From Streptomyces sp. TSRI0281 (GTDB taxonomy: Bacteria; Actinomycetota; Actinomycetes; Streptomycetales; Streptomycetaceae): a stretch of DNA of 64,000 bases. The position numbers were made by a program, and so were the translations under genes. Every line of letters starts with the position of its first letter. Position 1 is the first letter of the stretch. Shown piece by piece: positions 32,532 to 40,399 of this stretch. Location of the stretch: the NCBI RefSeq assembly GCF_001905125.1, contig NZ_LWLE01000012.1, positions 66,759-130,758 of the forward strand, written 5' to 3'. A model generated the notes under the pieces. That model was not told the DNA's origin. It worked only from the letters and a program-made list of their open reading frames with translations, and ran no database searches.

Positions 32532-33076
32532 CCGATGACCGTCACAGGAACGATGACCTCGATGACCGGTCGCTGGGGCATTCCCTCGGCGACCAGCTCT
32601 TCGAGGGTCCTGGCCGTGATCTCCGGGCTGTCGGTGGCGATCGGGCTGTACCGGGAGTACGCGTAGGTGGGCCTTCGGCCGGTGGTCTCCAGGGAGTACA
32701 TCTTCACCACGGCCTCGCCGGGACGTACCTCGCCACCGTAGAAGGTGAGTCGGCGCTGGTCGGGCGTGATGAAGGACTTGGAGAACTGGCGCGACATCAC
32801 GAGGGTGTCGGCGTCGTCGACGAAGACGGAGTCCTCGTCGGTGGCGGCCTGCATGGCCACCCAGGTGCGGTCCGTCAGGTTGGTCTCGGACTTGATGACC
32901 TGCCAGCGGCCGGGCTCGGGGAGGTTGACACAGACCGAGACGTCGTGATCGACGGTGTCGATGGCACCGGAGATCATCAGGACGTGGCGGCGTATGTCGG
33001 CGACGCCGGCCATTTGGATATCACGGGCCCGGACCCGTGAGGAAACATCTATTCCGGATACTTCCAGTGGCGGCAT
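32528..33076 (-). CDS. Protein of unknown function, first gene of a flavoprotein operon
   Basis: A 182-residue soluble protein starting MPPLEVSGIDVSSRVRARD. I do not recognise a family. It is rich in beta-type segments (VSVCVNLPEPGRWQVIKSE, RRLTFYGGEVRPGEAVVKMY), has one Cys, and no export signal. The ATG at residue 22 of the open frame is chosen because GGGGAG stands about 11 bases upstream and the preceding stretch overlaps the promoter leader. It is coupled by ATGA to the flavoprotein. Confidence 0.65.
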   Translation of the reverse strand: MPPLEVSGIDVSSRVRARDIQMAGVADIRRHVLMISGAIDTVDHDVSVCVNLPEPGRWQVIKSETNLTDRTWVAMQAATDEDSVFVDDADTLVMSRQFSKSFITPDQRRLTFYGGEVRPGEAVVKMYSLETTGRRPTYAYSRYSPIATDSPEITARTLEELVAEGMPQRPVIEVIVPVTVIG

Positions 33077-33129
33077 CAAATCTCCCCGAGTTCTTGACAG
33101 AGGAAGTCCAGGTAGCGCAAGTGCGGCCG

Positions 33130-33158
33130 ACATTTTCACAGGGTCCGCACCCTGTCAA
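33130..33158 (-). promoter_or_regulatory. Promoter with embedded operator for the unknown flavoprotein operon
   Basis: On the minus strand a consensus TTGACA is followed after 17 bases by AAATGT. The spacer carries ACAGGGT-CGGT-free centre-ACCCTGT, more exactly a 7-4-7 perfect inverted repeat (33138-33155) with centre CCGC, overlapping the end of the -35. A bound repressor would occlude RNA polymerase. It lies about 55 bases before the first start codon of the operon. Confidence 0.6.
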
Positions 33159-33214
33159 GGACACTTGTTCGGAGCCGAGTTGATGCATGAACACCCGTCC
33201 GCCCGGGAAGTGTG

Positions 33215-34336
33215 TCAAGCCGCTCGGTCGATTTCCCTCCCGATTCCGGGCGCCTCGTCGATCGGGCCGACGTGGGCGATCTCGAAGCTGTCCAGGTCGC
33301 AAATATGGATCTTGAGGACGAGTCCCTCCCTCACCGGGACAAAGAAGTCCAGCGGTTGCGTGGCGTCGTCATAGGTCTCGTACGTTCGGAACACCGTTCT
33401 GTCGGCGACGGCGAAGAGTGCCTTGTGCACCGCGTTCTTGTGGATCTGCCCGGCCGTCCGCGCCCATCGCTCCACGCGCTCCCAGCCCGCGTGCAGCCGG
33501 AGCGGGCCGCAGCCGGCCGGACCGGCGCCTTCCGGCGTGTGCCCGGGTGCCCGGCCGGGCGGATGGTGCTCGGGCGCCGGCCCCGACTCCGACCTCGGCC
33601 CCGACGCAGGCTCCGGCCTCCGACCCGACTCCGGCCCCGCCAGGTGGTGTCCGGGGTCCAGGGGCCGTCCGAGCAGAGCGCAGGCGGCCCGCAGTTTGGC
33701 TCGGACGGCAGGCGTCGGGCGCAGCCGCAGTACCGCGCGCAGGATGCGCTCGGCGGTCCAGCCGTCCCCCGTTCTCAGATAGCCGAGCGCCTGCCGGTAC
33801 AGGAAGTCGGCCTCCTCGCCGCTGAGCCGGCCGGTGGAGGTCGCGAGGTATTCGATGCGCCGCTCGCGGGCGCTCGCGACGGCGGGGACCAGACCGACCG
33901 GGCCGACCGGGACGACGGGGACGGCAGAGCCGGTGATGCCGGCCGCCGGACAGTGCACCGTGATCAACCCGTCGGACACTTCGGCGAGTTCGGCGAGGGC
34001 CGAGAAGAACAACCGGCTGCCGTCGTCGAGCAGTTCCGCGTCGATCACGTCGACGCGGCAGGGGCCCACCTGGTCGAGCCACGCCTGTCCGACCTCACGG
34101 AGACTGCGCACCACCCACTCTCCGTACGGCACCCTGTCCGGGCCGTGGGCCCGGCCCCGTACGGTCGCGTTCTCCTCTTCCTCGTTCGTGGCACACGCGG
34201 GGTCGTCGGGAGCGACCAGCTTCAGTCCGATGCGTGCCTGCCGGGGCCACGTTGCCGTGGCACCCGTGTTGATCAGGGCTCGCACCGGTGAGAAGCCGAC
34301 GGTTCCGATCTCGGCCCGCACAGCGAATCTACGCAT
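33215..34336 (-). CDS. Protein of unknown function with a proline-rich linker
   Basis: A 373-residue soluble protein starting MRRFAVRAEIGTVGF. I recognise no family. About residues 1-240 and 290-373 look like folded domains; between them is a low-complexity Pro/Gly/Ala/Glu linker (for example GPRSESGPAPEHHPPGRAPG). The helical stretch near residue 190 (RLSGEEADFLYRQALGYLRTGDGWTAERIL) could be TPR-like. The C-terminal region FFVPVREGLVLKIHICDLDSFE is beta-rich. It lies upstream of, and on the same strand as, the unknown flavoprotein operon, but that operon has its own promoter. Confidence 0.65.
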   Translation of the reverse strand: MRRFAVRAEIGTVGFSPVRALINTGATATWPRQARIGLKLVAPDDPACATNEEEENATVRGRAHGPDRVPYGEWVVRSLREVGQAWLDQVGPCRVDVIDAELLDDGSRLFFSALAELAEVSDGLITVHCPAAGITGSAVPVVPVGPVGLVPAVASARERRIEYLATSTGRLSGEEADFLYRQALGYLRTGDGWTAERILRAVLRLRPTPAVRAKLRAACALLGRPLDPGHHLAGPESGRRPEPASGPRSESGPAPEHHPPGRAPGHTPEGAGPAGCGPLRLHAGWERVERWARTAGQIHKNAVHKALFAVADRTVFRTYETYDDATQPLDFFVPVREGLVLKIHICDLDSFEIAHVGPIDEAPGIGREIDRAA

Positions 34337-34877
34337 CCCTACCCCAGTGATCCATCGGCCCGGATACGGCCGAGCGGTGGCACGGCTGTCCGCCTCCACC
34401 GCGCATCGGTGACCTCGTGATCGGTCGTGTCAGATGGCATCGCGCACGACCACGGCAATGGCGCTTCCGATGGCCGACGTAGCCTTGGCAGTCTTCACAT
34501 ATCGTGCCGGAAGGCACTTCCTTCGCTTTCCGTCACTTAGCAAAGTAGCTACGTCTCAGGGGGGCCACATCTTCCAAATTGCTCTCGCGCCTGGGGTGTT
34601 GCAGGAAACCGACCCACCTCGCCAAGTCCGCTCTTGCCATAACCCCAGATGGGATGCCCGCGCCCATGCGTCCGTTCCCGTGAACGTTCATGTGGCTGTT
34701 CAAGTGGCTGTTCAGTCACCGCGCCGGGGCCTCGCGTCAGTCACCGCGCCGGGGCCTCGCGCCGGCCGGTGCGGGGGTGAACCCTGGGGGAGCGGCCCGG
34801 CGCTCCGATGGCCCGAGGCGGGCCGATGCCGGTCGGAGCCGCCCTGTCCGGAAAAGGGGAGTGGCTATTCTGCGCGC
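34337..34877. other. Non-coding gap with short direct repeats
   Basis: No convincing gene. The part from about 34430 to 34690 is less GC-rich than the flanks and probably holds the promoter of the unknown gene on the minus strand. A 24-base direct repeat follows. TATTCT at 34866-34871, seven bases from the next ATG, is a good -10 for a leaderless inositol-monophosphatase transcript. Confidence 0.6.
34713..34761. repeat. Tandem 24-base direct repeat
   Basis: Two perfect copies of a 24-base unit beginning CAGTCACCGCGCCGGGGCC, one base apart. Two copies of GTGGCTGTTCA stand just before it. This is probably replication slippage in non-coding DNA. Confidence 0.8.
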
Positions 34878-35693
34878 ATGTCGATCACGGACGCGAAGAC
34901 GGATGCACAACTGGCGGTAGCGGCAGCACGGGCGGGGGCGGCCGTCGTCCGCTCGCTGTACGGGGAAACCCTGGAGCGGTACGAGAAGTCCGCGGCCGAT
35001 TTCGCGACCACAGCGGACCTGGAAGCCGAGAAGGCCATCCTGGGTGTGCTGCGGACCGCGCGGCCCGACGACGCCATAACCGGCGAGGAGAGCGGGCGCA
35101 CCGGCGCGGACGGCGCGGAGCGCAGGTGGCTGGTCGATCCGCTGTGCGGCACGCTGAACTACGCCGTGCGCAACATGCTGGTCGCGGTGAATGTGGCCCT
35201 CCGCGTCGGGACCCGTATCACCGCGGCCGCATCGGCCGACCCCTTCACCGATGAGGTGTTCTGGACGGACGGCGAGCGCGCCCACCTCCGCAGCGGCGGC
35301 AGGGACGAGGAGTCGGTGCCGTCGCCCGATTCGCGTCTGGTGGATGTCAACCTCGACCCGCCGTTCCCCAACGCGCCCGGCTTCAGGGCGGCCCGCCTTC
35401 TCGACGACCCGGGGTTCATCGAGCGGTTCCGGCCGCGCGTCGTCTCCACCACCCTCGCGGTGGCCTGGGTGGCAGCGGGCAGACGGGCCGCCTACGTCAC
35501 CGACGGCGACCTGCGTGACAGCGTGCACTTCGCCGCCGGGATCGCGCTCTGCCAGGCGGCCGGCTGCGTGGTCACCGGCATCCACGGCCAGCCTCTGCAC
35601 ACCGGTGCGGGCGGACTGGTCGTGGCGGCCGACCGGGAAACGCACGCCGCGTTGCTGAAGTTGATCAGCGGTCAGTCCTCGGGCGACCGATAG
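34878..35693 (+). CDS. Inositol monophosphatase family protein with altered metal site
   Basis: A 271-residue IMPase-fold protein. It has ITGEESGR (first metal ligand Glu pair) and a DSVHFAAGIAL segment in place of the usual WDxAA. The central motif is WLVDPLCGTLNY where the family has DPxDGTxNF: the second metal-binding Asp is replaced by Cys. Activity on inositol phosphates is therefore uncertain; it may have a different substrate or metal need. The ATG is probably the 5' end of the transcript (TATTCT seven bases upstream). It stands alone. Confidence 0.83.
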   Translation: MSITDAKTDAQLAVAAARAGAAVVRSLYGETLERYEKSAADFATTADLEAEKAILGVLRTARPDDAITGEESGRTGADGAERRWLVDPLCGTLNYAVRNMLVAVNVALRVGTRITAAASADPFTDEVFWTDGERAHLRSGGRDEESVPSPDSRLVDVNLDPPFPNAPGFRAARLLDDPGFIERFRPRVVSTTLAVAWVAAGRRAAYVTDGDLRDSVHFAAGIALCQAAGCVVTGIHGQPLHTGAGGLVVAADRETHAALLKLISGQSSGDR

Positions 35694-36095
35694 GGAAGCG
35701 CTGCGAGCCACCACCTCCCGTCACCACGTCCTCACCGGCTCCCGTCCTCACCGGCTCCGGGATCTTCCGCCTGCATGACCGGGGCGGCCCCGAAAGCGCG
35801 CCGCACGCGACGGAGGAAACGCCGGACCGTCCGGGCCGCCGATGGCGTACCGGAGGCGCGTCCGGCGTGCCCATTTCTGACGGAACCTCAATCAGTGTCG
35901 AGTTTTTCGTGTTATTCGGGGCATATTGTGACATTCGAGCCTTAAGTTGTGGGACGACTCCACTCGGGTGGCGTCACGCATCGCTCCGAGACCGCAACGA
36001 ACGTGCGACACCGATGTGTGCAGACGGCTGCGACGGATGAGCCGGACCCGGAGCGCCGGCCGCCGCAGGGGCGCGTGTCAGGAAAGGCAGGGCAG
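35694..36095. other. Intergenic region with AT-rich segment
   Basis: No gene is seen. About 35875-35945 is strikingly AT-rich for this genome (TTTTTCGTGTTATTCGGGGC and neighbours) and likely contains the promoter of the following MraY-like gene. I could not assign a sigma-factor class. Confidence 0.5.
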
Positions 36096-37274
36096 GTGAA
36101 CGTGGTGGGGATCATCACTTCCGGTGTGGTCGCGCTGTTCATCACGGTGATACTGACCGCAGGCATCCGCAGAACAACGCTCCGCCGCAGAGGGCCGGAC
36201 CGCCCGGACGGCCGCAAGCGGCCCGCCCGGCCGATGCCGTACCTGGGCGGAGTGGTGACAGTCCTGAGCGTCACCGGCGTCGGCTGGGCCGGATCCGAAC
36301 TGGGGCTCGCGGAACCAGGCGCCCCCGTCCTGCCACTGCTCGCCGTGTCCGGCGCCGTCGCGGCGTTCGGCCTCGTCCACGACCTGAAACCGCTCAACCC
36401 CTGGCTGCGGCTGGCGGCACAGGCGGTCGCCGCGGCCGTCTTCGTCTCCTTCGCCGGGCTGTCCCCGGTGATGGCCGTGCTCGCCGCGCTCTGGATCGTG
36501 TTCCTCACCAACGCCTTCAGCACGCTGGACAATTCCGACGGCGCGATGGCCACCGTCGCCGTTGTCACCGCGACCGGCCTGCTCGTCTGCGCCGTCCTCG
36601 ACGGCCGGTCCGGTGTGGTCCTGCTGCTGGCCGTCCTCGTGGCCGCTCTCACCGGGTCGCTGGTTCACAACCGGCACCCCGCGCGGATCTTTCCCGGCGA
36701 ATGCGGCTCCCTGTTCACCGGGTTCGTGCTGGCGGGCTCCGTCGTGCTGCTCCATGCGGCCGCGCCACCGGAGCGTGCCGCGTGGGTGGCACTGCCGGTC
36801 CTGATGGTGGTGGCCGTTGCCGACACGGCGCTCGTGCTGGTGTCGCGCCGACGGGCCTCACGGCCGTTGCTCCCGGACGGCGGCGATCACATCGCCCACC
36901 GCCTGCGCCGGATCCGGTTCACCGCACCGGGCGTGGCGGTCGTCCTGGGCTTCGGCGCGGTTGTCGGGGCACTCACAGGGACCTTGGTGTACGCGGGGCT
37001 GCTGCACCCGCTCGCCGGACTCGTACCGTCGGCGGGCGCGCTCCTCGCGGTCTTCGCCCTGCTCAGGATTCCGGTGTACGGGGGAGCGCCCCGGCGCTCC
37101 GCACGGCCCGCCGGCCGCCGCAAGCCCCCGGGGAAGACGACCGGAGCGGTCGGCGCGGCGGTGCCGCCCCCGGCATCCACACCGACCTCTTCCACCGCCG
37201 CCGCTTCCGGCCGGACCGTGCCGCCCCCGCCGAACGGCCGCCCCGCCACCGAACTCGCCGCGGGCCGAGGCTGA
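36096..37274 (+). CDS. MraY/WecA-family sugar-phosphate transferase (polytopic membrane protein)
   Basis: A 392-residue polytopic membrane protein of the polyprenyl-phosphate N-acetylhexosamine-1-phosphate transferase family. The cytoplasmic motifs are RPARPMPYLGG, FGLVHDLKPLNPWLRL, the active-site stretch NAFSTLDNSDGAMA (family N-x-DNxDG), and GGDHIAHRLRRI, equivalent to the HxHHRL loop. It would attach a sugar phosphate to a lipid carrier for an extracellular glycan. About 55 C-terminal residues are a Pro/Ser/Thr-rich cytoplasmic tail. GTG is chosen because it starts right before the first membrane helix. No other glycan genes are adjacent. Confidence 0.83.
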   Translation: MNVVGIITSGVVALFITVILTAGIRRTTLRRRGPDRPDGRKRPARPMPYLGGVVTVLSVTGVGWAGSELGLAEPGAPVLPLLAVSGAVAAFGLVHDLKPLNPWLRLAAQAVAAAVFVSFAGLSPVMAVLAALWIVFLTNAFSTLDNSDGAMATVAVVTATGLLVCAVLDGRSGVVLLLAVLVAALTGSLVHNRHPARIFPGECGSLFTGFVLAGSVVLLHAAAPPERAAWVALPVLMVVAVADTALVLVSRRRASRPLLPDGGDHIAHRLRRIRFTAPGVAVVLGFGAVVGALTGTLVYAGLLHPLAGLVPSAGALLAVFALLRIPVYGGAPRRSARPAGRRKPPGKTTGAVGAAVPPPASTPTSSTAAASGRTVPPPPNGRPATELAAGRG

Positions 37275-37344
37275 CGGACGCCCTGCGGCAATGGTCGGCC
37301 GTCGTCGCGGCCCCGGTCGGCCGGGGTCGGCCCGCGCCGCGGTT

Positions 37345-37384
37345 CTCCTGTTGGGCCGGACCGGCCGGACCGGCCCAACAGGAG
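37345..37384 (+). terminator. Terminator after the MraY-like gene
   Basis: A 15-base perfect stem (CTCCTGTTGGGCCGG and complement) with a 10-base GC-rich centre, 70 bases after the stop. Confidence 0.75.
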
Positions 37385-37537
37385 GTACGGGGTGTCCGGG
37401 CCCGGCCGTGAAGCACGGAGCCAGGGACGAGGACTGCGTTCGAGACCACCGGGCGCGTGCGGGACGGTAGATTTCCCCTGACCCCGCACTGTGCGAGCGG
37501 AGTCGTACGCCGACCGACAGATGGGGAATCGACCTCC

Positions 37538-38527
37538 ATGACTTCTCGAACTCCTGCGAGCGACCCCGCCCCCCACGCCGCGCCCTTCGCGCATTCTCCG
37601 GACGCCGTGCACCCCTCGTACGGAGGGGGCAGTCTCCTCGCGGTGAGCGATCTGCATGCCGCGGTCTCCGAGAACCGGGCCATCGTCGAGTCGCTGCACC
37701 CGACGTCGGACGAGGACTGGCTCATCGTCGCGGGCGACGTGGCGGAGCAGCCGCACGACGTCCGGTGGGCGCTGGAAATCCTCGCGGAACGCTTCGCCCA
37801 TGTGGTGTGGACCCCCGGCAACCACGAGTTGTGGACGATGGACAAGGACCCCGTACGGCTGCGCGGGCAGGCCCGGTACGAGCACCTCGTCGAGACGTGC
37901 CGGAGCCTCGGGGTGACGACCCCCGAAGATCCGTTCCCCCTGTGGCCCGGCCCGGAAGGCCCGGTGGCGGTGGCCCCGCTCTTCCTCCTGTACGACTACA
38001 CGTTCCGCGCCCCCGGAGCGCGGACCAAGGAGGAGTCGCTGGCGATCGCGCACAAGGCGGGCATCGTCTGCAGCGACGAGTACCTGCTGCACCCCGATCC
38101 GTACCCCGGCCGGGACGACTGGTGCCGGGCCCGCGTCGCGGCGACCGAACGCCGACTGGCCGCGCACGACCCGGACATCCCGCTCGTCCTCGCCGGACAC
38201 TGGCCCCTCGTACGGGAACCCACCTCGGTGATGTGGTACCCGGAGTTCGTCCAGTGGTGCGGCACGGAACTCACCGCGGACTGGCACCGCCGGTTCAACG
38301 TCGCGGCCGTCGTCTACGGACACCTCCACATCCCCCGGACCACCTGGTACGACGGGGTGCGCTTCGAGGAGGTCTCGATCGGCTACCCCCGGGAGTGGCG
38401 CAAGCGCGGACATCCGCGCGGCCTGCTGCGGCAGATCCTCCCGTACGAGGAACGCCCCGCGACCCCGGACGGCGCACCCGCCCAAGGGCACGAACCGAGC
38501 CGCACCGCATCCGAGGGCGCCTCGTGA
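37538..38527 (+). CDS. Metallophosphoesterase, PptH-like phosphopantetheine hydrolase
   Basis: A 329-residue calcineurin-type phosphoesterase with the complete metal-site series: AVSDLHAA, VAGDVAEQ, TPGNHELW, LAGHWPL and YGHLHIP. It overlaps the next gene, a phosphopantetheinyl transferase, by four bases (GTGA). In Mycobacterium tuberculosis the same neighbours are PptT and PptH (Rv2795c), a metallophosphoesterase that removes phosphopantetheine from carrier proteins and opposes PptT. Length and synteny support the same role here. A general phosphodiesterase activity is the alternative. Confidence 0.8.
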   Translation: MTSRTPASDPAPHAAPFAHSPDAVHPSYGGGSLLAVSDLHAAVSENRAIVESLHPTSDEDWLIVAGDVAEQPHDVRWALEILAERFAHVVWTPGNHELWTMDKDPVRLRGQARYEHLVETCRSLGVTTPEDPFPLWPGPEGPVAVAPLFLLYDYTFRAPGARTKEESLAIAHKAGIVCSDEYLLHPDPYPGRDDWCRARVAATERRLAAHDPDIPLVLAGHWPLVREPTSVMWYPEFVQWCGTELTADWHRRFNVAAVVYGHLHIPRTTWYDGVRFEEVSIGYPREWRKRGHPRGLLRQILPYEERPATPDGAPAQGHEPSRTASEGAS

Positions 38528-39192
38528 TCGAGCGGCTGTTTCCCGAGTACGTCTCCTGTGCCGCCACCCGTGAGGAGACGGTGCCGGACGGAATCCTGTT
38601 CCCCGAGGAGGAGGAACTGGTGGCCAGGAGCGTGCCCAAGCGCGTCAACGACTTCGCGACCGCGCGCGCCTGCGCCCGTCGCGCGATGGCGGGCCTCGGC
38701 CTGCCGCCCGTGCCGGTGCTGCGCGGCCGACGCGGTGCGCCGCTGTGGCCCGAGGGGATCATCGGGAGCCTCACGCACTGCGAGGGCTACCGGGCGGCGG
38801 CGCTGACGCGGGCGACGGACGCACTGAGCCTGGGCATCGACGCCGAGCCGCACGCTCCGCTGCCCGCCGGTGTCGGGGACCTGATCTCGCTTCCTTCCGA
38901 ACGCCGTTGGAACTTCCCGCCCCCGCCCGGCGACGACGGTGCGCTGCACTGGGACCGCCTGCTGTTCAGCGCCAAGGAGAGCGTGTTCAAGGCGTGGTAC
39001 CCGATCACCGGGACCGAACTCGACTTCGACGAGGCGGACATCACCTTCCACCGGGCCGAGCACGGGGGCACCGAAGGCACCCTGAGCGCGCGCCTGTTGC
39101 GTACCCACCCCGCGCTGCCACCGACGCTGCGGGGCCGATGGCGGGTCGAGGACGGCATCGCCGCCACGGCAGTCCTGGTGCCGCACGGCTGA
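38524..39192 (+). CDS. 4'-phosphopantetheinyl transferase (Sfp/PptT type)
   Basis: A 222-residue enzyme that loads phosphopantetheine from CoA onto carrier proteins of polyketide, peptide and fatty acid synthases. The family motifs are LSLGIDAEPH (Mg-binding Asp/Glu) and LLFSAKESVFKAWYP (catalytic Glu and Lys). The GTG start overlaps the hydrolase stop. Its size and sequence order match actinobacterial PptT. It ends just before a hairpin terminator. Confidence 0.94.
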   Translation: MIERLFPEYVSCAATREETVPDGILFPEEEELVARSVPKRVNDFATARACARRAMAGLGLPPVPVLRGRRGAPLWPEGIIGSLTHCEGYRAAALTRATDALSLGIDAEPHAPLPAGVGDLISLPSERRWNFPPPPGDDGALHWDRLLFSAKESVFKAWYPITGTELDFDEADITFHRAEHGGTEGTLSARLLRTHPALPPTLRGRWRVEDGIAATAVLVPHG

Positions 39193-39239
39193 GCAGCCGC
39201 GCGGGCGGCGGGAATCGGCTGATCTCCCCGTCGGCTGTT

Positions 39240-39261
39240 CCCCCGGTCGCACCACCGGGGG
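39240..39261. terminator. Hairpin between convergent PPTase and histidine-phosphatase genes
   Basis: CCCCCGGT and ACCGGGGG with a six-base loop, directly before the convergent histidine-phosphatase stop. Confidence 0.6.
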
Positions 39262-39262
39262 T

Positions 39263-39901
39263 TCAGCTGTCCCGCGCCGTCAACGGCTGCCCCAGCCGCA
39301 CATTCCACCGCCCTGACCGGCCGCTGAGCTCGGTGAGCGACAAGGGGGCGACATCGAGCCGCCAGAACGCTGCCATCGGCAGAGCCAGTCCATGGACGAC
39401 CGCCGCCCGTACCACCGAGGGACCGGCCACCGCCAGCACGCTTCCACCGGCGTCGGCGTCGGCGTCGGTATCGGCTTGGGTCAGGGCCTGGGTCTGGGCC
39501 TTGGCTTGGGCCTGGGTCTGGGCCGCGAGCCAGCCTCCGACCCGGGCGGTCAGATCCCGCAGGGACTCACCGCCGTGCGGGGCTGCCGCAGGGTCGCCGA
39601 GCCACTCGGCCACCGCCTCCGGCTCCCGCCCGGCCACCTCGTCCAGGCGCAGGCCGCGCCAGCGTCCCAAGTCCCAGTCGGCGAGGTCCGGTTCGTGCCG
39701 GACGGCGAGGCCGAGCGCCTCGGCCGTCCGGAGGCACCGTTGCGAAGGGCCGCTCGCGTAGCGGCCTGCCGCCGGCATCGTGCCCGCGGCGGCGCGGGCA
39801 CGTTGTTCGCCGGCCCGGTCCAAGGGACCGTCGCCGTCGAAACGGGCCTCCCGCAGCGCGGCGTTCATGGCAGGTGAGACCAACATCACCCGTACCGTCA
39901 C
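39263..39901 (-). CDS. Histidine-phosphatase-family protein lacking the catalytic RHG
   Basis: A 212-residue phosphoglycerate-mutase-fold protein. Recognisable are ALREARFDGDGPLDRAG, YASGPSQRCLRTAEALG and DWDLGRWRGLRLDEV. The N-terminal RHG is absent: the start reads VMLVSPAMNAALREA, so the phosphorylated His is missing and normal phosphatase activity is unlikely. A Gln/Ala/Asp low-complexity segment about residues 128-152 comes from a tandem DNA repeat. GTG with GGAG seven bases upstream is taken as start. It diverges from the cobalamin riboswitch and cbtBA, suggesting a cobalt or B12 link such as a CobC-like protein, unproven. Confidence 0.72.
   Translation of the reverse strand: MTVRVMLVSPAMNAALREARFDGDGPLDRAGEQRARAAAGTMPAAGRYASGPSQRCLRTAEALGLAVRHEPDLADWDLGRWRGLRLDEVAGREPEAVAEWLGDPAAAPHGGESLRDLTARVGGWLAAQTQAQAKAQTQALTQADTDADADAGGSVLAVAGPSVVRAAVVHGLALPMAAFWRLDVAPLSLTELSGRSGRWNVRLGQPLTARDS
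39448..39526. repeat. Hexamer-type tandem repeats inside the histidine-phosphatase gene
   Basis: Repeats of GGCGTC followed by degenerate GGGTCTGGGCCT units encode the DADADA and QTQAQA tract of the protein on the minus strand. Copy number probably varies between strains. Confidence 0.7.
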
Positions 39902-40019
39902 GCTCTGTCTCCACTCCCTCGACTGTGGTCCCCATGGCGCGGTTTCCCAAGGTCTCCCGGGCCGTGGCCATGCCGATTGCACCATGGCGGTGTCCGCGTG
40001 CAGGCGGTAGGGTCGCGTC

Positions 40020-40140
40020 GACCATGACGAGGGTGTGACGGAAGTCCGGTGAGAATCCGGCACGGTCGCGCCACTGTGTACCCGTACCCGTACGGGAAGT
40101 CAGACCCAGCACCGTCGTCTGAGGCACCACGACAGGGACG
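40020..40140 (+). ncRNA. Cobalamin riboswitch upstream of cbtBA
   Basis: The B12-box series is present: GGAAGTCCGGTGAGAATCC, then GGCACGGTCGCGCCACTGTG, and GGGAAGTCAGACCC. TAGGGT at 40008-40013 is a likely -10. The element ends about 25 bases before cbtB and would reduce its expression when adenosylcobalamin is plentiful. Confidence 0.93.
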
Positions 40141-40164
40141 CGTGTTCCCACAGGAGGTTCTGCC

Positions 40165-40380
40165 ATGGCACAGTCCGCTGCCCCGGTGACCGGCGCAACT
40201 GCGATCACCCCCATCTCGGCGAAGGCCATTGCCCCTTGGGCGGTCTTCTTCGGCATTCTCATGCTCGTCCTGCTGTACTTCGTCGGCGCCGAGCAGGGGG
40301 CCACCGCGGTCATCTCCGGTGAAGGTGTCCACGAATGGGTCCACGACGGTCGTCATCTGCTCGGCTTCCCCTGCCACTGA
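40165..40380 (+). CDS. cbtB: Cobalt transporter subunit CbtB
   Basis: A 71-residue single-span membrane protein: a hydrophobic helix (APWAVFFGILMLVLLYFVG) followed by a short tail with the metal-binding histidines HEWVHDGRHLLGFPCH at the C-terminus, as in CbtB. It works with CbtA in cobalt uptake for cobalamin synthesis. AGGAGG lies about 9 bases before the ATG, and expression is under the riboswitch upstream. Confidence 0.93.
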   Translation: MAQSAAPVTGATAITPISAKAIAPWAVFFGILMLVLLYFVGAEQGATAVISGEGVHEWVHDGRHLLGFPCH

Positions 40381-40399
40381 GAAAACAGGGGAAACTCTC

